This document shows, piece by piece, positions 37,554-46,091 of a DNA stretch of 64,000 nucleotides. The stretch covers positions 1 through 64,000 of the forward strand of contig JAERSW010000012.1 in assembly GCA_016845305.1 (NCBI GenBank). The letters run 5' to 3'. Each line of letters starts with the position of its first letter. The first letter of the stretch is position 1. The stretch comes from Acidimicrobiales bacterium (GTDB taxonomy: Bacteria > Actinomycetota > Acidimicrobiia > Acidimicrobiales > MedAcidi-G1). The translations under genes were made by a program, and so were the position numbers. The notes beneath the pieces are model-generated. The model did no database searches and was not told the origin of the DNA. It saw only the letters and a program-made list of their open reading frames with translations.

Positions 37554-39977
37554 TCAGGACCTGAGGCGCTCGTTGGCCGGGTCGTAGGCCGCCTCGCCGA
37601 GCACCCGTGCCGGGTACAGGTCGCCGAAGACCATCACCTCCAGCTCGGTGCCGGGTTCGGCGTCGTCGGGCGACACGAAGGCGAAGGCGTACACCGCGTC
37701 GGTGGTGTAGCCGTGCCCGCCCGACGAGGTGAGGCCGACGGGTCGTCCGTCGCGGAAGACCCCCTCGCCGCCGGTGCATTCGGCGACGTCGCAGTCCACC
37801 TGCAGGTAGGCCGAGGCCCACTTCCGGGGACGGGCGTCTCGCTCGAGCAGCGCCTCGCGGCCCACGAAGTCGCCCTTGTCGCGCTTGACGAACATCCCGA
37901 CGCCGGCCTCGACCGGGTCGACGTCGTGGGTCATGTCGCGCGAGATGCGGTAGCCCTTCTCGACCCGCAGGCTGTTCACGGCGTGGTGGCCGACGTCGAC
38001 GACGCCGAGGTCCGCGCCGGCCGCCCACAGCCCGTCGTAGACGGCCAGCATCCCGTCGATGGGGACGTGCAGCTCCCAGCCCAGCTCGCCGACGAAGCCG
38101 ACCCGCAGGGCACGGAGCGATACCCCGCACACCTCGATCTCCTGGGCGGTGAGCCACCGGAACGCCTCGTTGGAGAGGTCGGCGTCGGTGCAGCGGGCCA
38201 GCAGGTCGCGGCTGCGGGGGCCGGCGACGGCCAGCACCCCGTAGTCCTGCGACACGGTGGTGAGCGTGGCGTCGAGGCCGTCGGGGAGGTGGGTCTCGAA
38301 GAACTCGCGGTCCTTGAGCTCACCGACGGCGGCCGACACCAGGTAGAAGTGGTCGTCGGCAAGGCGGGTGACGGTCATCTCGCCCTCGACCCGTCCGGTC
38401 GGGGTCAGGTAGTAGTCGAGGCCGATGCGGCCGACCCGGGGCAGGGTGTTGCAGGTCAGGCGGTCGAGGGCCTCGGCCGCGTCGGGACCGGTCAGGTCGA
38501 ACTTGGCGAAGGCGGTCATGTCGATGATGCCGACGGCCTCGCGGACGGCCCGGGCCTCGGCCCGGACCGGCTCGAACCACGACACGTGGCGGAAGCCGAC
38601 GTCGTCGACCTGTTCGAGGCCGGCCACCGTCGGGTACCACTTGGGCCGCTCCCAGCCGTACACCTGGGTGAACACGGCACCGTGCTCGGTCTGGCGATCG
38701 AAGCACGGGGTGGCCTTCAGCGGGCGCAGCAGCGGGTGCTCGAGGCCGGGCACCGGGGTCTGGTGCCGGTACATGTAGTCCTCGGTGCCCTTGCGGTGGC
38801 CGTAGTCGCCGTCGGGGACGAAGCCGAAGCGGCGGGCGTCGTAGCCCCGCACGCTGAGCTGGGTCTCGCCGTGGACCATCCAGCGGGCCAGCTCGCGGCC
38901 CAGGCCCGGCCCGTCGGCCACGCCGACCTGGGCGCCGCAGGCCATCCAGAAGTTGGGCACGCCGCTGGGGCCGAGCATGGCCTCGCCGTCGGGGGTGTGG
39001 GTGATGGCTCCCCGGATGACCTGCTTGATGCCGCGGGGCTCGAGGCAGGGCATGCACTCGAAGGCCCGCATGAGGCGGTCGCCGATGATGTCGTAGTCGA
39101 CCGGGAAGAGGGGGTTCTCGAGGTCCCACGAGGGGCCGTCGTGCCAGGCCGACTCGGCGCCGACCTGCTCGTAGATGCCGATGAGGCCGGACTGCTGTTC
39201 CTGGCGGATGTAGCCCGACAGGTAGTCGTCGCGCATGACCGGCAGCTCGGTGCCGAGTTCGGCGATCTCGGGTACCGGCTCGGTGACGAGGTAGGCGTGC
39301 AGGGCGTTGGCCATGGGGACCCGCAGGCCCACCATGCGGGCGACCAGGTCGGCGTAGCAGCCGGCGGCGTTGACGACGTGCTCGCAGGTGACGGTGCCCT
39401 TCTCGGTCACGACGTCCCAGTCGCCGTCGGGGCGACGGTTCACCTCGAGCACCCGGTTGCGCCGCGAGGTGGACGCGCCCAGGGTGCGGGCGCCGGTCAG
39501 CAGGGCGTTGGTGGCGCCGGAGGGGTCGACGTGGCCGTCGCGCGGCGTCCAGATGGCGCCGACGATCCGGGACACGTCGTAGAGCGGGTGGTGTTCGGCG
39601 ATGACCTCGGGACCGACCCAGTCCATCTCGAGGCCGGCGTAGGCGCCGACGCCGAGCTGGCCCTTCAGCCAGTCGACCTCGACGGGCTCGTAGGCGACGC
39701 GGAACGAGCCGGGCTCGTGCCACGAGGTGACCACGCCGGTCTCGTCCTCGAGCGCCGGGTACAGCTCGGTGGCGTACCTGCGCATGTCGGCCAGCGTGTA
39801 GCTGGACACCGAGTGGGTGATCTGGCCGGCGGCGTGCCACGTCGAGCCGGAGGTGAACTCGGCCTTCTCGACGAGGAGGGCGTCGGTCCAGCCCTCGTGG
39901 GCCAGGTGGTAGAGGACGCTGGCGCCGACGATGCCGCCGCCGATGACGACGACTCGGGCGTGATCGGGCATGGCCAT
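37554..39977 (-). CDS. FAD-dependent dehydrogenase with GcvT domain (dimethylglycine/sarcosine dehydrogenase type)
   Basis: An 807-residue two-domain enzyme that would oxidise an N-methyl amino acid and hand the one-carbon unit to tetrahydrofolate. The DAO domain (about 1-420) has VVVIGGGIVGAS and SGSTWHAAG, where the His is the usual covalent FAD site of dimethylglycine and sarcosine dehydrogenases. The second half is a GcvT-like aminomethyltransferase region (MTAFAKFDLTGPDA, then GWELHVP, ending in a C-terminal barrel). AGGAG before the ATG at 39977 decides the start. It is divergent from the RpiR gene across a repeated ACTTGT motif. A nearby Rieske betaine-type oxygenase supports a role in osmolyte demethylation. 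Confidence 0.85.
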   Translation of the reverse strand: MAMPDHARVVVIGGGIVGASVLYHLAHEGWTDALLVEKAEFTSGSTWHAAGQITHSVSSYTLADMRRYATELYPALEDETGVVTSWHEPGSFRVAYEPVEVDWLKGQLGVGAYAGLEMDWVGPEVIAEHHPLYDVSRIVGAIWTPRDGHVDPSGATNALLTGARTLGASTSRRNRVLEVNRRPDGDWDVVTEKGTVTCEHVVNAAGCYADLVARMVGLRVPMANALHAYLVTEPVPEIAELGTELPVMRDDYLSGYIRQEQQSGLIGIYEQVGAESAWHDGPSWDLENPLFPVDYDIIGDRLMRAFECMPCLEPRGIKQVIRGAITHTPDGEAMLGPSGVPNFWMACGAQVGVADGPGLGRELARWMVHGETQLSVRGYDARRFGFVPDGDYGHRKGTEDYMYRHQTPVPGLEHPLLRPLKATPCFDRQTEHGAVFTQVYGWERPKWYPTVAGLEQVDDVGFRHVSWFEPVRAEARAVREAVGIIDMTAFAKFDLTGPDAAEALDRLTCNTLPRVGRIGLDYYLTPTGRVEGEMTVTRLADDHFYLVSAAVGELKDREFFETHLPDGLDATLTTVSQDYGVLAVAGPRSRDLLARCTDADLSNEAFRWLTAQEIEVCGVSLRALRVGFVGELGWELHVPIDGMLAVYDGLWAAGADLGVVDVGHHAVNSLRVEKGYRISRDMTHDVDPVEAGVGMFVKRDKGDFVGREALLERDARPRKWASAYLQVDCDVAECTGGEGVFRDGRPVGLTSSGGHGYTTDAVYAFAFVSPDDAEPGTELEVMVFGDLYPARVLGEAAYDPANERLRS

Positions 39978-40005
39978 GGGGCTCTCCTGTCGGTGCCGAC
40001 CGGTC

Positions 40006-40081
40006 GACAAGTTCCACTGGGCGGGAGGCCCCGCCAAGCGATCACTTGTCCCTTTCGTTGATATTTAGCGTACACTTGTAC
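40006..40081. promoter_or_regulatory. Divergent control region with repeated ACTTGT operator
   Basis: The motif GACAAGT/ACTTGTC occurs three times: inverted at 40006-40012, direct at 40044-40050, and within the palindrome GTACACTTGTAC at 40070-40081. The last two are 30 bases apart, about three helical turns. The region controls both the FAD/GcvT dehydrogenase (left) and the RpiR gene (right). TACACT at 40071-40076, six bases before the GTG of rpiR, looks like a leaderless -10 box inside the palindrome. Confidence 0.55.
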
Positions 40082-40082
40082 C

Positions 40083-40961
40083 GTGCTGGCCACCACCCCC
40101 GCCCAGGTCCTGGACCGCCTGGCCGACGCCTACGAGGACCTCAGCCCCCAGGCCCGGATCGCCGCCCGCCACGTCCTCGACCAGCCCGGCCGCGTCGCCG
40201 TCCTGTCCATGCGCCAGCTGGCCGACGAGGCCGGCGTCAAGCCCAACACGCTCGTCCGCCTCGCGCGCGGCCTGGGCTTCGACGGCTACGACGACCTGCG
40301 CACCCCCTTCCGCGAGGAGGCCGTCGACGGCGGCACCCCGTTCCCCGACAAGGCCCGGTGGCTCCGGGAGCTGGCCGACGCCGAGCACCACGGCGACCTG
40401 CTGGCCGATCTGGCCTCGTCCAGCCTGGCCATCGTGGAGCAGGTCTTCGACGGCCTCGACACCGCCGAGCTCAAGGCCGTCGCCGAGACGATCCTGGCCG
40501 CCCCCACCACCGGCGTCCTCGGCGTCGGCGCCCTCGGACCGGTGGCCCGCCACTTCTGCTACGTCGGCGCCATGGCGCTGGACGGCCTGCGCTCGCTCCC
40601 CACCAACGACGGCCACCCGGTCGACGACGCCGCCCGCATGGGCCCCGGCGACGTGCTCGTGGCCATGACGTTCGCGCCGTACCGCACCGAGATCGTCGAG
40701 GCCACCCGCCTGGCCGCCGACCGGGGCGCCACGGTGGTCGCCGTCACCGACAGCCGCACCGCCCCGGTGGCCCGCCCCGCCCACCACGTGTTCACGTGCC
40801 CCACCGACACGCCGCTCTACTTCGCCAGCGTCGTCGGCGTCGTCGCCCTGCTGGAGGCCCTCCTGGCCTTCCTGGTCGCCGACGGCCGCGACGACGCCAC
40901 CACCTCCATCGCCCGTTTCCACCGGAACCGCCGCGACGCCGGCGTCTACACCACGGAGTGA
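40083..40961 (+). CDS. RpiR-family transcriptional regulator with SIS domain
   Basis: A 292-residue regulator. The N-terminal helix-turn-helix (about 1-75) has LSPQARIAARHVLD and SMRQLADEAGVKPNTLVRLARGLGF. The C-terminal SIS domain (about 120-270) normally binds a phosphorylated sugar or related ligand, but several relatives control amine and betaine catabolism. GTG start with no ribosome site, six bases after a -10-like TACACT. It heads a plus-strand series with the aminotransferase four bases downstream, and probably controls itself and the divergent dehydrogenase through the ACTTGT sites. Confidence 0.88.
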   Translation: MLATTPAQVLDRLADAYEDLSPQARIAARHVLDQPGRVAVLSMRQLADEAGVKPNTLVRLARGLGFDGYDDLRTPFREEAVDGGTPFPDKARWLRELADAEHHGDLLADLASSSLAIVEQVFDGLDTAELKAVAETILAAPTTGVLGVGALGPVARHFCYVGAMALDGLRSLPTNDGHPVDDAARMGPGDVLVAMTFAPYRTEIVEATRLAADRGATVVAVTDSRTAPVARPAHHVFTCPTDTPLYFASVVGVVALLEALLAFLVADGRDDATTSIARFHRNRRDAGVYTTE

Positions 40962-40965
40962 CCCC

Positions 40966-42072
40966 ATGGACCTGAACCTCGCCCACCCGGGCCTGGCGGA
41001 CCCCGAGTACTACGTGCCCGGGCTGCCCGCCGACTGGGTCACCGAGCGCTACGGCATCCCCGCCGACGAGGTGGCCAAGTTGGGCTCGGCCGAGAACCCC
41101 TTCGGACCGTCGCCGAAGGCCATGGACGCCGTGCGCGACGCCATCGCCCGGATGCACATGTACGCCCCGTGGACGGCCGAGCCGCTGCGCGAGGCCCTGG
41201 CGGCGAAGTACGGCTACCAGCCCGAGGACTTCGTCTGCGGCTCCGGCGAGACCGAGGTGATCGCGCTCATCATCCGGGCCTTCGCCGAGCCGGGCGGCAA
41301 GGTCCTCATGACCCGCCCCTGCTTCCCGATGTACCACCTGTTCGCCGAGGCCGAGGACCGCCGCCCCGTGTACATCGACACCCCCGACATGACCGTCGAC
41401 GTGGACGCCTACGTCGACGCCATCGAACCCGACACCCGCATCGTGTTCGTCACCAACCCGCACTCGCCGTCCGGTACGTGGCTCAGCGAGGCCGACGTCC
41501 GCCGCATCGTCGAGGCCGCCCCCCACGCCCTGGTGGCCCTCGACGAGGCCTACGTCCACTACTCCGACACGCCCGGCTACATCCACCTGGCCCGGGAGTA
41601 CGACAACCTCATCGTGCTGCGGACCTTCTCCAAGGCGTTCGGCCTGGCTGGCCTGCGCCTCGGCTTCGGCGTCGCCAACCCCGACATCGCCCGTCCGCTG
41701 CTGGCCGTCAAGCCGACGTGGAACGTGGGACGGCTCCAGATCGAGGCCGGCGTCGCCGCCCTCGCGGACGACGAGCACGTGGACCGCACCGTGGCCGCCA
41801 TCCTCGAGGGCAAGGCGCACGTCACGAAGCGCTTCGCCGAGCTGGACCGCTTCCGCCTCGTGCCCGGGACCATGTCCAACTTCATGCTCATCGAGATCCT
41901 CGATCCCGACACCGACTCCACCCGCGTCTTCGACGGGCTGCTGGAGCGCGGCGTCATCGTCAAGGACGGCTCGGTGTCGTTCCGTGGCCTCGAGAAGCGG
42001 TACCTGCGCAGCGACATCAACCTGCCGCACCGCATGGACCACCTCGTCGACGCCCTGGCCGACCTTCCCTAG
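40966..42072 (+). CDS. PLP-dependent aminotransferase, HisC-like
   Basis: A 368-residue class I/II aminotransferase closest in pattern to histidinol-phosphate aminotransferase. Visible motifs are AENPFGPSPKAM, CGSGETEVI, FVTNPHSPSGT, LDEAYVHY and the PLP lysine in TFSKAFGLAGLRLGFG. It is encoded with a regulator and oxygenase rather than his genes, so a catabolic substrate is more likely than histidine synthesis. GGAGTG before the ATG overlaps the end of rpiR. Confidence in family is high, in substrate low. Confidence 0.82.
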   Translation: MDLNLAHPGLADPEYYVPGLPADWVTERYGIPADEVAKLGSAENPFGPSPKAMDAVRDAIARMHMYAPWTAEPLREALAAKYGYQPEDFVCGSGETEVIALIIRAFAEPGGKVLMTRPCFPMYHLFAEAEDRRPVYIDTPDMTVDVDAYVDAIEPDTRIVFVTNPHSPSGTWLSEADVRRIVEAAPHALVALDEAYVHYSDTPGYIHLAREYDNLIVLRTFSKAFGLAGLRLGFGVANPDIARPLLAVKPTWNVGRLQIEAGVAALADDEHVDRTVAAILEGKAHVTKRFAELDRFRLVPGTMSNFMLIEILDPDTDSTRVFDGLLERGVIVKDGSVSFRGLEKRYLRSDINLPHRMDHLVDALADLP

Positions 42073-42116
42073 GCCGGCCTTCCGTTGCATCCACCCACGG
42101 CGCGAGGATCCCGGCG

Positions 42117-43196
42117 ATGACCGAGCACGAGCAGGGCGAACCGGGCGGCCACCGGCGGGGACTGGACGGCGGCTGGTACACCGACCCGGCGACCTTCGCC
42201 GTCGAGCTGGACCGGATCTTCGCCCGCACCTGGCACCTCGTCGGCCACGCCGGCCAGGTGCCCGAGCCGGGCGACTGGATCACGGCGACCGTCGGCGACC
42301 AGGGCGTCGCCGTGGTCCGCCAGGCCGACGGCAGCCTGCGGGCCCTCTACAACGTCTGCCAGCACCGGGGCCACGAGCTGCTGGTCGGCGACGCCGGCTC
42401 GTCGTCGTCGCTGACGTGCCCCTACCACGCCTGGAACTACGACCTCGACGGTCGCCTCCTGCATGCCCGCGGCGAACCGGTCGGCGACCTGTGCGTCCCG
42501 TCGGTGCGCCTCGAGCAGGCGGCGGGCTTCCTGTGGGTCAACCTCGACGACGACGCCCCGACGCTCGACGAGGTCGTGCCCGGCCTCGAGGACCGGCTAC
42601 TGGCCATCGCCCCGACGGCACCGGAACGCACGCTGACGTTCCGGCGCACCCACCTGTTCGAGGCCAACTGGAAGATCGCCGTCGAGAACTACAACGAGTG
42701 CTACCACTGCCCGAACGTCCACAAGGCGTTCACCAAGGGCGTGGTGTCGCCCGGTTCCTACCGGATCTCCTGCCACGGCGGCGCCATCCGCCACGAGGCC
42801 GAGGCGCCGGCCACCACCGGCTACGCGCTGGCCTCCGGCGGCCAGCCCTACGAGTCGAACTTCGTGTTCCCGGTGTCGTCGATCCAGTGCTACCCCGGCG
42901 AGGTCCTCAACACCTTCCGGTGGGTGCCGCTCGCCGTCGACCGCACCCTGCTGGTCCGCGAGTGGTGGTTCGACGCCGCCGAGCCGACCCCCGAGCAGTC
43001 CGAGGTCATCGAGCTGGACTGGGCCACCACCGTGGCCGAGGACTTCACGATCATGGACTCGGTGCAACGGGGCATGCGCAGCCGCGGCTACACGCCGGGA
43101 CCGCTGATCGAGCGACCCGACGGCGTGGCCACGGTGCACTCCGAGGACACCGTCGCCCACCTCCAGGACCTGGTCCGCGCCGCCGTCGGCCGCTGA
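42117..43196 (+). CDS. Rieske non-heme iron oxygenase, betaine/carnitine demethylase type
   Basis: A 359-residue oxygenase alpha subunit. The Rieske cluster motif is CQHRGHE followed by CPYHAW; the mononuclear iron ligands are in NYNECYHCPNVH with the third ligand in EDFTIMDSVQRG. The NYNECYHC form and length fit the group that includes GbcA, CntA and stachydrine demethylase, which remove methyl groups from quaternary amines. GAGGA eight bases upstream supports the ATG. No cognate ferredoxin reductase is nearby. The adjacent FAD/GcvT dehydrogenase could process the demethylated product. Confidence 0.83.
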   Translation: MTEHEQGEPGGHRRGLDGGWYTDPATFAVELDRIFARTWHLVGHAGQVPEPGDWITATVGDQGVAVVRQADGSLRALYNVCQHRGHELLVGDAGSSSSLTCPYHAWNYDLDGRLLHARGEPVGDLCVPSVRLEQAAGFLWVNLDDDAPTLDEVVPGLEDRLLAIAPTAPERTLTFRRTHLFEANWKIAVENYNECYHCPNVHKAFTKGVVSPGSYRISCHGGAIRHEAEAPATTGYALASGGQPYESNFVFPVSSIQCYPGEVLNTFRWVPLAVDRTLLVREWWFDAAEPTPEQSEVIELDWATTVAEDFTIMDSVQRGMRSRGYTPGPLIERPDGVATVHSEDTVAHLQDLVRAAVGR

Positions 43197-43233
43197 GCCG
43201 ACCCGACGCCCCACCCGTCCCCCGACGGCACCC

Positions 43234-44586
43234 GTGACCGGCGACCGCACCCCCACCGGCGAGCTGGCGGCATTCCTCGCCGACTGCCCCGTCGACGGCG
43301 CCCGGCGCGGCACGGCCACCGACTGGCTGCTCGACACCCTCGGCTGCATCGTCTTCGGCGCCGGGCGCCCCGAGAGCGCCGCGGCCGCCACGCACGCCCG
43401 GGCGTCGGGCGGCACCGGCGGCACGGCCACGGTGGTCGGCCACGGCTTCGCCACGTCGCCGGCCCTGGCCGCCTTCGCCAATGGCACGTCGGGCCACGCC
43501 TTCGAGTTGGACGACGTCCACGAGGAGGCCATCTCGCACCCCGGGGCCGTCGTCGTGCCCGCCGTCCTGGCCGTGGCGCCCACCGTCGGCGCGTCGGGCC
43601 GGACCGTGGTCGACGCCATCGTCGTCGGCTACGAGGCCATGGGGCGGGCGGGCATCGCCGTGGGCCCCGCCGCCCACATGCTGTCCGGCTTCCACCCCAC
43701 CGGGCAGTCGGGCGTGTTCGGCTCGGCCGCGGCGGTCGGCCACCTGCTCGGCTTCGACGCCGCCACGATGGCCCACGCCCTCGGGCTGGCCGCCACGTTC
43801 GCCTCCGGGTCGACCGAGTTCAGCCAGACCGGCGGGTCGACCAAGCGCTTCCACGCCGGACGGGCCTCCGAGGGTGGCCTGACCGCGGCGATGCTGGCCG
43901 CGGCGGGCATGGAGGGTCCGGCCGACGGGCTGGCCGGGCGCTACGGGTTCTGCCGCACCACCACCACCGACCCCCGCATCCACCTCCTGACCGAGGACCT
44001 GGGCTCGCGGTGGATGGTCGACGAGGTGACGGTCAAGCCGTGGGCGGCGTGCAGCGACATCCACCCGCTCATCGACGCCGCGGTGGAGATCCGGGCCCGG
44101 GGCGTGACCGCCGACGACATCGCCGAGATCCACGCCGAGGTCCCCACCAAGGCCGCCGAGCAGAACGCCCTGGACGGCACCACGTCGGTCATGGCCGCGC
44201 AGTACAGCGGGCCGTTCAACGTGGCCGCCGCCTTCCTGGCCGACCCGGCCGATCCGGCCACCTACACCCCCGAGCGGATCGCCGATCCCGCGCTGGCCGA
44301 CCTGCAGTCGCGGGTGGTGTCGATGCGGGCCGCCGAGTGGTGCGACGCCACCTACGCCTGGAAGATGGCGGGGTCGCTGCGGGTGGTGTGCCACGACGGC
44401 ACCGAGCACGAGGTCCGGGTGGCCGGCCAGAAGGGCTCGATGCACCAGCCGCTCACCGCCGACGAGCTGGAGCAGAAGTTCCGCCTGCTGGTCGACGACC
44501 GGCTCGACGCCGACGCGCTGCTGGCCGCCGTCCGCGGCCTGCTCGACGCACCCGACGCCCGGACCCTCCTCGACGCCCTGGCCTGA
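43234..44586 (+). CDS. MmgE/PrpD family protein
   Basis: A 450-residue protein of the 2-methylcitrate dehydratase/aconitate decarboxylase fold. Typical segments are FANGTSGHAFELDDVHE near residue 85, AYGAM-like VVGYEAMGRAGIAVG, HPTGQSGVFGSAAAVG and the C-terminal KPWAACSDIHPLIDA. The reaction may be dehydration or decarboxylation of a small carboxylic acid; prpC and prpB are absent, so methylcitrate is not supported. GTG start 37 bases after the Rieske gene. Last gene of the rpiR series. Confidence 0.82.
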   Translation: MTGDRTPTGELAAFLADCPVDGARRGTATDWLLDTLGCIVFGAGRPESAAAATHARASGGTGGTATVVGHGFATSPALAAFANGTSGHAFELDDVHEEAISHPGAVVVPAVLAVAPTVGASGRTVVDAIVVGYEAMGRAGIAVGPAAHMLSGFHPTGQSGVFGSAAAVGHLLGFDAATMAHALGLAATFASGSTEFSQTGGSTKRFHAGRASEGGLTAAMLAAAGMEGPADGLAGRYGFCRTTTTDPRIHLLTEDLGSRWMVDEVTVKPWAACSDIHPLIDAAVEIRARGVTADDIAEIHAEVPTKAAEQNALDGTTSVMAAQYSGPFNVAAAFLADPADPATYTPERIADPALADLQSRVVSMRAAEWCDATYAWKMAGSLRVVCHDGTEHEVRVAGQKGSMHQPLTADELEQKFRLLVDDRLDADALLAAVRGLLDAPDARTLLDALA

Positions 44587-44587
44587 C

Positions 44588-44631
44588 CGACCGCCTCGCC
44601 AGTCAGCGGCGACCGCCTCGCCAGTCAGCGG
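44588..44631. repeat. Tandem 22-bp duplication at convergent gene ends
   Basis: The 22-base unit starting CGACCGCCTCGCC and ending GTCAGCGG is present twice without a gap (44588-44609, 44610-44631). The second copy contains the stop codon of the minus-strand flavin oxidoreductase. A recent slippage duplication is the simplest explanation. Confidence 0.85.
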
Positions 44632-46091
44632 CGACGGCCTCCACGGGCGGCCTCGGCCCCGCGCTTGGCCCGGGCGAGCTCCACCCGTTCGGGCAGCGCC
44701 CGGTAGTGCTCGTCCAGGGGGTAGCAGCCCGAGACGAGGCCGTTGCGGGGTGCGGTGGTGCAGTCGCTGAACGTCCGGCACAGGCGCCGACGCTCGAGGG
44801 CGCGGCCGGCCAGGAGGTCGGTGGGCAGGTCCGGGTAGGAGAGGACCATGCGACCGAGGCCGACCACGTCGACGCGCCCGTGGCGGACCTCGGCCTGGGC
44901 GACGTGGCCCAGCCAGTCCTGGAGGTACGAGTAGCCGGTGCCCACGAACGCGAGGCCCGGACGGCGGGCCTTGAGGTCCGCGGTGGCGTCGAGCAGGCGG
45001 ACCACGTCGACCAACGGGTCGGTGGGCGGCAGGTAGCCGTCGGATGGCGGGAAGTAGGCGGGGCGCTGGGCGTGCGGGCAGTGGTAGGGGCTGCCGGCGG
45101 TGGTGCACAGCATCGACACGCCGACGTCAGTCAGCCGGTCCAGCAGCAGCGACGGCTCGCTGGCGTCGAGGCCGTCCGGCGTCCCGTCGCCCCCGAAGGC
45201 GTACCGGTACGGACCGTCGACGGCCGGGCGTCCCACCCCGTCGGGCCCGGCCTCATGCGGCACCAGGTCGAACAGGCTGAGGCGCACCCCGAGACCGAGG
45301 CCGGGCACCGCCGAGCGGACGGCGGCCAGGGTGTCGACCAGGAACCGGGCGCGACCGTCGAAGTCGCCGCCGTACCGACCCGGACGGTCGACGGCGCTGA
45401 GCAGCTCGTGGACCAGGTAGCCGTGGCAGGCCTTGACGTCGACGAAGTCGAAGCCGGCCTCAGCGGCCACCACCGCGGCCTCCACGTACCGGCCCGACAG
45501 CTCGTCCAGCTCGTCGTCGGACAGGACCGAGGCGTCGTCGACCGGTCCCCGATCGTCCAGGACCGGGTGCCGGTACGCCACCCGGGGCCGCGGATCGCCG
45601 TCGGGTCGGGACCATCGGCCGGAGTGGGTGAGCTGGAGGCCGACCACCAGGTCGTCGGTCCGGCCGTGGGCCGCCGCGTGGGCGTCGACGAGGCGTGCCC
45701 GCAGCGTTCCGAGGTCGTCGACGCTGGACGGGCCGATGCGCAGCTGGTTCGGGTTGGCCCGTCCGTCGGGACGGACGGCGATGGCCTCGCCACCCCAGAC
45801 CAGCTTGGCCCCACCGGCCCCGAAGCGTTCCCACCGCCGGGCCACCAGGTCGGTGGGCCGCCCGTCGGCGGTGCCGTCCCAGCCCTCCATGGGCAGCACC
45901 GCGAACCGGTTCCCGATCGTGCGGGTCCGGCCGTCGGCCAGGCCGACCTCGAGGGGCCGGGCCAGCGGGGCGTCCGGCCCGTGGTCGACCTCGTCGTCGA
46001 CGGCCAGGCCCACGCCGAGCTCGGCGAGGCGGGTACGGACGGCGTCGACGTCGGCGAGGCGGCGGACCTGGACGATCCGGTCGTCGCTCAC
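44625..46091 (-). CDS. NADH:flavin oxidoreductase (old yellow enzyme family)
   Basis: A 488-residue FMN-binding TIM barrel. It contains GNRFAVLPMEGWDG, GLQLTHSGRWS, the substrate-binding CHGYLVHELLS with R-YGG following, and the phosphate-binding end VVGLGRMVLSYPD. A C-terminal Cys-rich stretch (RRLCRTFSDCTTAP, SGCYPLD) resembles the iron-sulfur-linker region of dienoyl-CoA reductase relatives, but the FAD/NAD domain of those enzymes is missing. The GTG start overlaps the upstream stop (GTGA). Last of five overlapping genes; a reduction of an unsaturated or keto intermediate is likely. Confidence 0.83.
   Translation of the reverse strand: MSDDRIVQVRRLADVDAVRTRLAELGVGLAVDDEVDHGPDAPLARPLEVGLADGRTRTIGNRFAVLPMEGWDGTADGRPTDLVARRWERFGAGGAKLVWGGEAIAVRPDGRANPNQLRIGPSSVDDLGTLRARLVDAHAAAHGRTDDLVVGLQLTHSGRWSRPDGDPRPRVAYRHPVLDDRGPVDDASVLSDDELDELSGRYVEAAVVAAEAGFDFVDVKACHGYLVHELLSAVDRPGRYGGDFDGRARFLVDTLAAVRSAVPGLGLGVRLSLFDLVPHEAGPDGVGRPAVDGPYRYAFGGDGTPDGLDASEPSLLLDRLTDVGVSMLCTTAGSPYHCPHAQRPAYFPPSDGYLPPTDPLVDVVRLLDATADLKARRPGLAFVGTGYSYLQDWLGHVAQAEVRHGRVDVVGLGRMVLSYPDLPTDLLAGRALERRRLCRTFSDCTTAPRNGLVSGCYPLDEHYRALPERVELARAKRGAEAARGGRRR

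Noticed and set aside
37463-37566. tRNA-Gly as an integration site, with a CCTCAGG/CCTGAGG palindrome just after it
   Set aside because: No integrase and no direct repeat of the tRNA end were noticed; the palindrome has a one-base centre and overlaps a stop codon.
40966-42072. hisC of histidine biosynthesis
   Set aside because: The gene is in a catabolic RpiR/Rieske cluster with no other his gene; family resemblance alone does not set the substrate.
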